Assembly (NCBI RefSeq): GCF_015477775.1
Contig: NZ_JADLQO010000006.1
Coordinates: 248,001 to 312,000, forward strand
DNA: 64,000 nt
Direction of reading: 5' to 3'
Origin: Nocardia abscessus
GTDB taxonomy: Bacteria > Actinomycetota > Actinomycetes > Mycobacteriales > Mycobacteriaceae
This document shows positions 35,378-43,889 of this stretch, in pieces. Within the stretch, counting starts at the first letter, position 1, and the number at the start of each line of letters is the position of its first letter. The translations under genes and the position numbers were made by a program. Under the pieces are notes generated by a model. The model was not told where the DNA came from. It ran no database searches and saw only the letters and a program-made list of their open reading frames with translations.

Positions 35378-35509
35378 TTTCCCGCGGGTGACGGCCGCAA
35401 TTCCGGTAGGACGGGCATCGTTCTCCGCCGCGGCCGAAATGCCGCATGCGCCCGCGGTGTTGCCAGAAGCGGGCCCGGTGGGGTCCGCCGGCTCGACGAA
35501 CGGAGGCCG

Positions 35510-36430
35510 ATGAGCGGCGCGACGACACAGTGGACCGACCGTCCCGACGCGGACACGGCGCAGGCGATCACCGATCTGCTGGCGCGGGCCGCCGCGGCCG
35601 ACGGAGTCGCCCCGATCTCCGAACAAGCGGTGCTCTCGCTGACCGCGGCCGACGGCGCCGGAGCGCGCCATCTGGTCGCGCGGCGCGACGGCGTGATCGC
35701 CGGTTACGCGAATCTGGCTCCGGCCCATGGCGAACACCCCGCGATGGCCGAGGTGGCGGTCGACCCGTCCCAGCGCGGCCATGGGGTAGGGACCGATCTG
35801 GTGACGGCCGCCCTGGCCGCGGGAGGCCCTGGCGCGCGGGTCTGGGCGCACGGTGACCGGCCTGCGGCCAAAGCCGTCGCGGCACGGCTCGGGTTGCGAA
35901 CGGCGCGCGAGTTGTGGCAGATGCGGCGGTCTCTGGCAACCCCTGAGCTACCGGAATTGGCGGTACCCGAGGACATCACGGTGCGCACCTATGCCGGTCC
36001 CGCCGATGACGCTGAATTGTTACGGGTGAACGGCGCGGCCTTCGCCTGGCATCCCGAACAGGGTGGCTGGACCGAGCGTGACATCGAGGTCCGCCGGGCC
36101 GAGTCGTGGTTCGATCCGGCGGGCCTTTTCCTGGCGTTCGACCCCGCCGTCCCCGACCGGCTGCTCGGATTTCACTGGACCAAAGTGCATTACGCGGAGG
36201 ATCCGTCGCTCGGCGAGGTCTACGTGGTCGGCATCGACCCCGCTGCGCAGGGGCGTGGCCTCGGTCGTCTGCTCACCCTGGCCGGTCTGCGCCACCTGCG
36301 CGATCGCGGATTGACCGAGGTGTTGCTCTACACCGAGGCGGACAACGTCGCCGCGGTGCGCACTTATACCCGTCTCGGCTTCGCGCCCGCACACGTCGAC
36401 GTCGCCTACGCCACGGCCGAGACTGAATAG
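35510..36430 (+). CDS. mshD: Mycothiol synthase (mycothiol acetyltransferase MshD)
   Basis: MshD acetylates desacetylmycothiol (Cys-GlcN-Ins) with acetyl-CoA, the last step of mycothiol synthesis in the cytosol. The 306-residue protein has two tandem GNAT domains; the acetyl-CoA loops are QRGHGVG near residue 88 and AQGRGLGRLL near residue 240. The ATG at 35510 follows GGAGG. Its presence is a strong marker of mycothiol-making actinobacteria. Confidence 0.93.
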   Translation: MSGATTQWTDRPDADTAQAITDLLARAAAADGVAPISEQAVLSLTAADGAGARHLVARRDGVIAGYANLAPAHGEHPAMAEVAVDPSQRGHGVGTDLVTAALAAGGPGARVWAHGDRPAAKAVAARLGLRTARELWQMRRSLATPELPELAVPEDITVRTYAGPADDAELLRVNGAAFAWHPEQGGWTERDIEVRRAESWFDPAGLFLAFDPAVPDRLLGFHWTKVHYAEDPSLGEVYVVGIDPAAQGRGLGRLLTLAGLRHLRDRGLTEVLLYTEADNVAAVRTYTRLGFAPAHVDVAYATAETE

Positions 36431-36504
36431 CAAGCGGCAGACCGGGTATCGTGGAGTAAAACTAGGGCAAACGTCACATTTACCGGGTGCAATCGCGCCG
36501 GGCT

Positions 36505-36526
36505 GTTCACTCTCCGTTCACTCAGG
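36505..36526 (+). promoter_or_regulatory. PHO-box-like direct repeat upstream of pstS
   Basis: GTTCACTCTCC is followed by GTTCACTCAGG: two 11-bp units of the GTTCAC type bound by the PhoP/RegX3 family under phosphate limitation. Placement about 150 bp upstream of the pstS start fits activation of pstSCAB. Confidence 0.65.
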
Positions 36527-36672
36527 TCGGTCCAACTGTCAACCACGTGACCTTAGGTTGTGTGAGGGCAGCACACTGCTGCCTGGTGCGCAAGTTCCCC
36601 GCGAACAGCACCACAACACCCGTCCAGGCCGGTGAGGGACTGGACGAGTAGGACGCGATTCCGGAGGAATAA

Positions 36673-37785
36673 GTGAATTTCAAGCGCAGCAGCGCCCTGG
36701 TCGGTGTGCTCGCCGTCGGCGCGATGACGCTCGCCGCCTGTGGCAGCGACGACAACACCTCTTCCGACACGGGCAACGTGGCCAAGGTCGACGTGGCGTG
36801 CGGCGGCAAGGAGGCCCTCAAGGCCAGTGGCTCCTCGGCGCAGAAGAACGCGATGGAGCGATTCATCGCCGCCTACGAGAAGAACTGCGACGGCGCCACC
36901 CTGAACTACACCTCCAGCGGCTCGGGCGCCGGTGTGAGCGAATTCATCGGCGCACAGACCGATTTCGGCGGCTCCGACTCGCCGCTGAGCTCGAAGAAGG
37001 ACGAGCCGAAGAAGGCCGCCGACCGCTGCGCCTCGCCGGCGTGGAACCTGCCCACCGTGTTCGGCCCGGTCGCGGTCACCTACAACATCGACGGCGTGAC
37101 CGACCTCGCGCTGGACGGCCCGACCGCCGCCAAGATCTTCAACGGCGCCGTGACCACTTGGGACGCTCCCGAGATCAAGGCGCTGAACCCGAACGCCAAG
37201 CTGCCGTCCGAGCCGATCGCGGTGATCTTCCGCAGCGACGAGTCGGGCACCACGGACAACTTCCAGCTCTACCTGGACGCCGCCTCCGACGGCGCCTGGG
37301 GCAAGGGTGCGGGCAAGGCCTTCAACGGTGGCGTCGGCGCGGGCTCGAAGGGCAACGAGGGCACCTCGGCCGCGGTGAAGAGCACCAAGAACGCGATCAC
37401 CTACAACGAGTGGTCCTTCGCGAAGGCGCAGAACCTGTCGATCGCACGCATCATCACCTCGGCGAGCAAGGACCCGGTGACGCTGAGCGTCGAGTCGGCG
37501 GGTAAGGCGATCGAGTCGGCGAAGATCTCCGGCCAGGGCAACGACCTGGTCATCGACACCTCCTCCTTCTACAAGCCCGCGGCGGCGGGGGCATACCCGA
37601 TCGTCATGCCGACCTACGAGATCGTGTGCTCGAAGTACGCCGACGCTGCCACGGCCAAAGCGGTGAAGGCCTTCCTCACCTCGGCGGTCACCAACGGCCA
37701 GCAGGGCTTGGACGAGGCCGGGTACGTCCCGATCCCGGAGCAGTTCAAGACCAAGCTGACCACCGCCATCAACGCCATCTCCTGA
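36673..37785 (+). CDS. pstS: Phosphate-binding lipoprotein PstS
   Basis: This 370-residue high-affinity phosphate-binding protein has a signal peptide ending at the lipobox LAAC with Cys23. The ASGSSAQKNAMERFI stretch and the GSDSPLS loop near residue 105 are phosphate-binding features. The GTG at 36673 has GGAGGA 5 nt upstream. It opens the pstSCAB operon, delivering phosphate to PstC and PstA at the membrane. Confidence 0.95.
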   Translation: MNFKRSSALVGVLAVGAMTLAACGSDDNTSSDTGNVAKVDVACGGKEALKASGSSAQKNAMERFIAAYEKNCDGATLNYTSSGSGAGVSEFIGAQTDFGGSDSPLSSKKDEPKKAADRCASPAWNLPTVFGPVAVTYNIDGVTDLALDGPTAAKIFNGAVTTWDAPEIKALNPNAKLPSEPIAVIFRSDESGTTDNFQLYLDAASDGAWGKGAGKAFNGGVGAGSKGNEGTSAAVKSTKNAITYNEWSFAKAQNLSIARIITSASKDPVTLSVESAGKAIESAKISGQGNDLVIDTSSFYKPAAAGAYPIVMPTYEIVCSKYADAATAKAVKAFLTSAVTNGQQGLDEAGYVPIPEQFKTKLTTAINAIS

Positions 37786-37798
37786 TAGCAGCCCCCAC

Positions 37799-38848
37799 AT
37801 GACCGTGCACGACGAAGTTGCCGCCGCTGGTCAGTCGGATTCGACCGACCAGCGAGCAGGCGGAGATACTGCGCTCATGCCGAGCAAGCCGAGCAACGAA
37901 CCGGCCGCCAAGAGCGGCCGCCCGCACAGCCCGCGAGCGGAGATCATCTTCCGTTCGCTGGCGACGGCGGCGGGAGCGATCATCGTCGCGGCTATCGCGC
38001 TGATCGCACTGTTCCTGCTGATCCGAGCGGTGCCGTCGGTGCTGGCGAACGAGGCGAACTTCTTCACCAGTACCGACTTCAACACCTCGGACGCCAACCA
38101 CCTCAGGTTCGGCATCCGGGATCTGTTCATGGTGACGGTGCTGAGTTCGATCTTCGCTCTGATGCTCGCCGTTCCGATCGGCATCGGCATCGCGCTGTTT
38201 CTGACGCACTACGCGCCGAAGACGCTGGCGCGGCCGTTCTCGGTGATCGTCGATCTACTCGCCGCGGTGCCTTCGATCGTGTTCGGTCTGTGGGGAATCC
38301 TGGTGCTGGCTCCGCAATTGGAGCCGATCCAGAACTTCCTGAACGACAACCTCGGATGGCTGTTCCTGTTCTCGAACGGCAACATCCCGCTGGCCAGCGG
38401 CGGCACGATCTTCACCGCGGGCGTCGTGCTCGCGGTGATGATCCTGCCGATCATCACCTCGGTCAGCCGTGAGGTGTTCAACCTCACTCCCCGCGCGCAC
38501 ATCGAGGCGGCGCAGGCGCTCGGCGCGACGAAATGGGAAGTCGTGCGTATGACGGTGCTGCCGTACGGCCGCAGCGGCATGATCGCCGGCGCCATGCTCG
38601 GTCTCGGACGCGCGCTCGGCGAGACGATCGCCGTGCTCATCGTGCTGAAGACGGCCGCTCAGCCGGGACAGTGGTCGGTGTTCGACGGCGGCTACACCTT
38701 CGCCTCGAAAATCGCCTCGGCCGCGGCGGAATTCAGTGATCCGCTGCCGACCGGCGCGTACATCGCGGCAGGCTTCGTGCTGTTCGCGCTGACCTTCGTC
38801 GTGAATGCGCTGGCTCGACTCGCCGCAGGCGGAAGGGTGAACGGGTGA
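37799..38848 (+). CDS. pstC: Phosphate ABC transporter permease PstC
   Basis: This 349-residue permease begins 14 nt after pstS, after a hydrophilic N-terminus of about 50 residues. The FRSLATAAGAIIVAAIALIA helix and the EAAQALGATKWEVVRMTVLP EAA loop are typical. It overlaps pstA by 4 nt. The ATG at 37799 has no strong Shine-Dalgarno; an internal ATG at 37877 (MPSKPSNEP) is a possible shorter start. Confidence 0.93.
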   Translation: MTVHDEVAAAGQSDSTDQRAGGDTALMPSKPSNEPAAKSGRPHSPRAEIIFRSLATAAGAIIVAAIALIALFLLIRAVPSVLANEANFFTSTDFNTSDANHLRFGIRDLFMVTVLSSIFALMLAVPIGIGIALFLTHYAPKTLARPFSVIVDLLAAVPSIVFGLWGILVLAPQLEPIQNFLNDNLGWLFLFSNGNIPLASGGTIFTAGVVLAVMILPIITSVSREVFNLTPRAHIEAAQALGATKWEVVRMTVLPYGRSGMIAGAMLGLGRALGETIAVLIVLKTAAQPGQWSVFDGGYTFASKIASAAAEFSDPLPTGAYIAAGFVLFALTFVVNALARLAAGGRVNG

Positions 38849-39750
38849 TGACCTCCTCGACTCTGGACCGGCCGATCAAGCCGCCCACCTTCCGGGATGT
38901 GAGCCTGTCGCGCAAGGTGCGCAACAACCTCGCGACCGGCTTGGTCTGGCTGGCGTTCGGCATCGCGCTCGTGCCGCTGGCCTGGGTGCTGCTCATGGTG
39001 ATCACCAAGGGTTTCAGCGCCGTGGTCCGGGCGGCCTGGTGGCAGAACTCGCTCAAGGGCGTGCTGCCCAATCAGGTCGCGGGCGGCGTCTACCACGCCA
39101 TCTACGGCACCATCGTGCAGTCGCTGGTCGCGACGGTGATCGCCGTGCCGCTGGGCATCATGGCCGCGGTGTATCTGGTCGAGTACGGCCGCGGCGTGCT
39201 GGCCAAGACCACGACCTTCATGGTCGACATCCTGGCGGGCGTGCCGTCGATCGTCGCGGCGCTGTTCATCTTCGCGCTGTGGATCGCGACGCTCGGCTTC
39301 CCGCAGAGTTCGCTCGCGGTGTCGCTGGCCTTGGTGTTGTTGATGTTGCCGGTCGTCGTCCGCAGCACCGAGGAAATGCTCAAACTGGTGCCCGACGAGC
39401 TACGCGAAGCGTCCTACGCGCTCGGCATCCCGAAGTGGAAGACCATCCTTCGGATCGTGGTGCCGACCGCGCTGCCCGGCATGATCAGCGGCATCCTGCT
39501 GGCCATCGCCAGGGTGATGGGTGAGACCGCTCCCGTGCTGGTGCTGGTCGGCTACAGCAAGTCGATCAACACGAACATCTTCGACGGCAATATGGCGTCG
39601 CTGCCGCTGCTGATCTACCAGGAGCTGGCCAACCCCGAAGCTGCCGGACGCGAGCGGGTCTGGGGCGCGGCTTTGACCCTCATCATCATCATCGCCTTCC
39701 TGTACCTGGCGGCTGCGGTCCTCAACCGGCTGCTCACCCGGAACCGATAG
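38845..39750 (+). CDS. pstA: Phosphate ABC transporter permease PstA
   Basis: This 301-residue permease pairs with PstC. The EASYALGIPKWKTILRIVVP EAA loop near residue 190 and six membrane helices fit PstA. It starts at GTG 38845 or ATG 38848, both overlapping or abutting the pstC stop. pstB follows after 21 nt. Confidence 0.93.
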   Translation: MMTSSTLDRPIKPPTFRDVSLSRKVRNNLATGLVWLAFGIALVPLAWVLLMVITKGFSAVVRAAWWQNSLKGVLPNQVAGGVYHAIYGTIVQSLVATVIAVPLGIMAAVYLVEYGRGVLAKTTTFMVDILAGVPSIVAALFIFALWIATLGFPQSSLAVSLALVLLMLPVVVRSTEEMLKLVPDELREASYALGIPKWKTILRIVVPTALPGMISGILLAIARVMGETAPVLVLVGYSKSINTNIFDGNMASLPLLIYQELANPEAAGRERVWGAALTLIIIIAFLYLAAAVLNRLLTRNR

Positions 39751-39771
39751 AAGCGGAACGGATTACCGAAA

Positions 39772-40548
<777 letters not shown>

Positions 40549-40589
40549 TCTCCGCGTCGACCGCTTTCCACAAGCGGCTGAGCGATACG

Positions 40590-40624
40590 AAGGCCCTGGG
40601 TAGCGATTCGCTGCCCAGGGCCTT
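40590..40624. terminator. Bidirectional terminator after pstB
   Basis: AAGGCCCTGGG and CCCAGGGCCTT form an 11-bp stem with a 13-nt loop that can extend with AGC and GCT. It stops pst transcripts and the convergent type VII substrate gene ending at 40650. Confidence 0.75.
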
Positions 40625-40649
40625 CGCCGCTCTTCGGGATAAGGCTCCG

Positions 40650-42233
40650 CTATTCGTTGACGTGCGGAGTCTCGAACAGCGGCGTCGGCGTTGCTTGCAC
40701 TCGACGTGTGTGCTCCGAATCCGACTGCCTGCTTGCCCCCGGTGCGCCCAGCAGACCGGTGCTCGCCGGAGCGGTCGACGGGGAATTGGTCGCGGGAGTA
40801 CTGGGACCGGTGGAGTCGGTGCCGGAGTAGCTCGCCGTCGAGACGGAGGCTGGTTTGGATTCCGCGGGCTGCGCGGAATTCGGTTTGTCGGCTTTGCTGT
40901 TATCGGTGCCTGCCGAGTTGTCCGTCTTCGATTTGTCGGCCTTGCTCTCGTCGGTTTTCGCCGAATTGTCCGCCGCCGAATTGTCCGCCTTCGAATCGGT
41001 GGCTTTCGGGTTCGGATCGGTGGCGGGTTGCCCTGTCGTGGGATCGGTGCCCGGCTGGGCAGGCGTCGGCGTTTCGGTCTTGGCCGGGTCGCCGGTAGAA
41101 GGCGCAGCTGCGGGCGTGCCATCCGCCGCACGATCGGTGCTGGTGATCACCGTGTCAGCCGCATTCGCGAACTTCTCCGCGGCCGTACCGGCGGAGTCGA
41201 TGAGGCCCTTGCCCGCCTCGCCGCCCGCTTTGATGATGTCGGCGAAATTGTCGTCGAGCTTGCTGACGGATTCGATCAGCGTGGGTACATTTCCGGTGAT
41301 CCCGCTCACCGCGGTGATCAAACTCGTCACATCCGACGGCTTCCACGAATTCGGATCGCTGGCCGCGCCGGTGGAAGCGGGTGACTGTGCGGGTTGGTCC
41401 GTCTTGCTCTTGTCCGCGCCGTCACCGGTTTTACTGTCGTCCTTCTTCCCGGATTGATCGGCTCCGTCTTGCTTCCCCGACTGATCGGCTCCGTCCTGTT
41501 TCCCGGACTGATCGGCTCCGTCTTTACTCGCGGGTTGCTGGTCCGCGATCGGGCTCGCTTGCGGCGTGCCCGCAGGCGTGGTGGAAGGATCCTGATCGTT
41601 CTGCTCGGATCGACTCGCGGGCTCGTCGGTGGTGTCGGAGGGTTGGCTGTACACCGCAAGGATCGGATCGCCCTCCGGCGTCTGCCCGCTGTCGAGCGGG
41701 TCGCCGTCGCCGAGCTGCTCACTACGGGCACGGACGTCCCCGCCGGCCGTTTCGATCTTGGCGGCGATGTCCGATTGGGTGCCGAGCAGCTCGTTCAGGG
41801 CGGTGGTGATGGCGGTCTGATGCGAGTACTGCGAATCGCCGTCCTCGTCCGAGCCGCCCGGCCCCGCAGTGACCTGCCAGTCCTCGGAGACGGTGAATCC
41901 GGCCGCTACGGCCTGGTCGACCTTGTCCAGCAACGCCTGGCGGAAACCTGCCAGGCTGGTCCCGCTGTCGATCAACGTCTGCGCGAGTTCCTCGGTATCG
42001 AGCGCCACCTTGTTCGCCGCGTCGCGATCGCCGGCTATCCGGTCGTAAGCCGCGTAATAGGCGTCGCCGCTCCAATGTGCACCCGCGGCTCGGATCTGCG
42101 TCACCGTCTCATCGATCAGCGTGACGAATTCACCGTTGCGGGTGCGTATTTCCGTCCCGGCTTCGCTCAATTTCCACGGCTGCCATTCCGACCGCACCTG
42201 GCTCAGGGTGGGCGTCGCGTTCGTAGTCCTCAC
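40650..42233 (-). CDS. Large WXG100/EspB-like type VII secretion substrate with disordered tail
   Basis: This 527-residue protein has an N-terminal helical region with a WXG motif (W54-S-G56 in AHWSGDAYYAAY) followed by a helical region and about 300 residues of disordered Asp, Lys, Ser, Thr and Pro-rich sequence with 27-bp repeats. The length and layout resemble EspB-type or PE/PPE-like ESX substrates. The GTG at 42233 overlaps the EspC-like gene by 4 nt. I recognise no exact family. The lower GC of the tail suggests relaxed or recent evolution. Confidence 0.55.
   Translation of the reverse strand: MRTTNATPTLSQVRSEWQPWKLSEAGTEIRTRNGEFVTLIDETVTQIRAAGAHWSGDAYYAAYDRIAGDRDAANKVALDTEELAQTLIDSGTSLAGFRQALLDKVDQAVAAGFTVSEDWQVTAGPGGSDEDGDSQYSHQTAITTALNELLGTQSDIAAKIETAGGDVRARSEQLGDGDPLDSGQTPEGDPILAVYSQPSDTTDEPASRSEQNDQDPSTTPAGTPQASPIADQQPASKDGADQSGKQDGADQSGKQDGADQSGKKDDSKTGDGADKSKTDQPAQSPASTGAASDPNSWKPSDVTSLITAVSGITGNVPTLIESVSKLDDNFADIIKAGGEAGKGLIDSAGTAAEKFANAADTVITSTDRAADGTPAAAPSTGDPAKTETPTPAQPGTDPTTGQPATDPNPKATDSKADNSAADNSAKTDESKADKSKTDNSAGTDNSKADKPNSAQPAESKPASVSTASYSGTDSTGPSTPATNSPSTAPASTGLLGAPGASRQSDSEHTRRVQATPTPLFETPHVNE
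41455..41522. repeat. 27-bp tandem repeat encoding DGADQSGK units
   Basis: TGATCGGCTCCGTC recurs at exactly 27-bp spacing, at 41455, 41482 and 41509, inside the EspB-like gene. It encodes three DGADQSGKQ-type units in the disordered tail, so copy number should vary between strains. Confidence 0.85.
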
Positions 42234-42523
42234 AGGTGCGCGCCCATCGCGTCGAGTCCGTCGCGAAACTCCTGGTCGGACACCTCGTAATTCGCGGCGC
42301 CGCCTTTCGCGATGTTCGAGACACGCTTGCAGCGCATGGCCATTCGCTGCCAGGCATCTTCGACGTTCGCACCTGCCGTCGAGCACACTTCGCTCAGCGC
42401 CGAACCCGACAGCGCGCCACCGAGCGCGTCTGTGGTGGCGCGTACCGTCAAAGCGCCGATTTCGCCGCCGATTTTGTCCATCGACGCGGCTAGTGCGCGC
42501 AGTTCTGCTGGATCGACGTTCAT
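42230..42523 (-). CDS. EspC/DUF2580-like WXG100-type small protein
   Basis: This 97-residue protein begins MNVDPAELRALAASMDKIGG and is almost entirely helical, like EspC/DUF2580 ESX secretion-associated proteins. No typical WXG is visible but the size and partner gene fit. The start is set at ATG 42523 behind GGGGGG; the in-frame ATG at 42538 also has a good GGAGGGG upstream. It is coupled to the larger EspB-like gene by a 4-nt overlap. No ESX core gene is in the window. Confidence 0.6.
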   Translation of the reverse strand: MNVDPAELRALAASMDKIGGEIGALTVRATTDALGGALSGSALSEVCSTAGANVEDAWQRMAMRCKRVSNIAKGGAANYEVSDQEFRDGLDAMGAHL

Positions 42524-42642
42524 AACGCCCCCCTTCATACCGGATCCCCTCCGGCGTAACGCTATACCAGAGCAATCCCGCCCCGTGCGGCTCAATCTAT
42601 CATTTGCCGCCCGCGAAACGTCAAGCCCAGCAACCCTTTCGG

Positions 42643-43305
42643 TTACGCCTCCGCATCCGGGTCAGGGGGGAGGACGCCGGTCACCAGGAAGATGACCCGG
42701 CGGCCGATCTCGACCGCGTGATCGGCGAAGCGCTCGTAGTAGCGGCCGAGCAGCGTGACGTCGACCGCGGCGGCCACGCCGTACTTCCAGTCCCGGTCCA
42801 TGAGCAACGTGAAGAGGTGGCGGTGCAGATCGTCCATCGCCTCGTCGTCCTCGTTCAGCTGCGCGGCACGCTCGGGGTCGCGGGTCTCGAGCACCTCGCG
42901 GGCGCCGGAACCCATGTTCACCGCGATGCGACCCATCTCGGCGAAGTAGCCGTTGACGGCCTCGGGTAGCGCGTGGTTCGGATGGCGTCGGCGGGCGACC
43001 TTGGCCACGTGCAGTGCGAGCGCTCCCATACGGTTCACGTCGCCGACGATCTGGATGGTGCTGACCACCTGCCGCAAATCGCCGGCCACCGGCGCCTGCA
43101 GCGCGAGCAAAGCGAAGGCCTTCTCCTCGGCGTCCTGGATCAGCTCGGCGATCCGGTCGGACTCACTGATCACCTGCTCCGCCAGGGCGAGGTCCGCTTG
43201 GAGCAGCGACTGGGTAGCCCGCTCCATGGCCGAGCCGGCCAGGCCGGCCATCTCACCCAGCAGGTGGGCGAGTTCGGCCATTTGCTCGTTGTAGATGACA
43301 CGCAT
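42643..43305 (-). CDS. phoU: Phosphate signalling protein PhoU
   Basis: This 220-residue all-helical protein has two PhoU repeats with the E-x-x-x-D metal-binding clusters, such as ALHVAKVARRRH and RYYERFADHAVEIGRR. PhoU restrains Pst transport and the PhoR-type kinase in high phosphate. The ATG at 43305 (MRVIYNEQM) matches the family N-terminus better than the ATG at 43317. It lies beyond the T7SS-like pair on the strand opposite pst. Confidence 0.93.
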   Translation of the reverse strand: MRVIYNEQMAELAHLLGEMAGLAGSAMERATQSLLQADLALAEQVISESDRIAELIQDAEEKAFALLALQAPVAGDLRQVVSTIQIVGDVNRMGALALHVAKVARRRHPNHALPEAVNGYFAEMGRIAVNMGSGAREVLETRDPERAAQLNEDDEAMDDLHRHLFTLLMDRDWKYGVAAAVDVTLLGRYYERFADHAVEIGRRVIFLVTGVLPPDPDAEA

Positions 43306-43469
43306 AAAAGCTGACACTAGTTCGCCGCGCTGACCAAGTCACGAACACCGAGTGAATGGCCGGTGTGCACCGTTAGCGTGCCGGTTGCCGCTGGGGGACA
43401 AATGGCCGGGTTCACAGCCGCAGCAACCTACTCTTGACCTACGGCGGGGTGACCGGAGTCACCCGGATG

Positions 43470-43513
43470 AACTCCGATGGTGACCGAGCGAGCGCTCGGT
43501 CACCACCGGAGTT
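43470..43513. terminator. Long hairpin downstream of the small secreted protein gene
   Basis: AACTCCG-A-TGGTGACCGAGC pairs with GCTCGGTCACCA-C-CGGAGTT: about 19 bp with one mismatch and a GAGC tetraloop. It is placed 8 nt past the stop of the gene at 43522. A second hairpin (GGTGA with TCACC, 43449-43464) adjoins. It is stronger than an average terminator. Confidence 0.6.
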
Positions 43514-43521
43514 CGGGCGAA

Positions 43522-43749
43522 CTAGCCGTAGATGTAGAACCGCCAGGCGTCGCCGCCGAATGTACTGCCGTTGGGGATGAACTCACATTTGCCGCTCACG
43601 CGGCTTCCCTGCTTGATGTACCACGCCCGGGTCTTCTCGCATTCTCGTTCCGTGGAGAACTGCTGCGTCCCGACTGCTTGAGCATGACCTGCGAACAATG
43701 CCAGGGCGGCCGCCGCTGCGGTTGCCCCGAGGATCAATTTGCGTACCAC
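43522..43749 (-). CDS. Small secreted protein of unknown family
   Basis: A 75-residue protein with a signal peptide of about 22 residues (LILGATAAAAALALFAGHAQA) and a mature domain of about 50 residues with two cysteines (ERECEKTRAWYIKQG and SGKCEFIPNG). These could form a disulfide. The GTG at 43749 is preferred because GGGAGGGA precedes it. I recognise no family; the pattern resembles short exported proteins of actinobacteria. Confidence 0.6.
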   Translation of the reverse strand: MVRKLILGATAAAAALALFAGHAQAVGTQQFSTERECEKTRAWYIKQGSRVSGKCEFIPNGSTFGGDAWRFYIYG

Positions 43750-43889
43750 TGAAAAATCCCTCCCTTGGTGATCACCTACAAAAGCGACCATAGCAGAGGG
43801 CCGATGAGATCCGAACCGAAAAGTGCTGTGATCAAACGTGATTCGATGTGGATCAGTCGGGGCGGCTGGAAGGTTCGGCGTGTGGTCGC

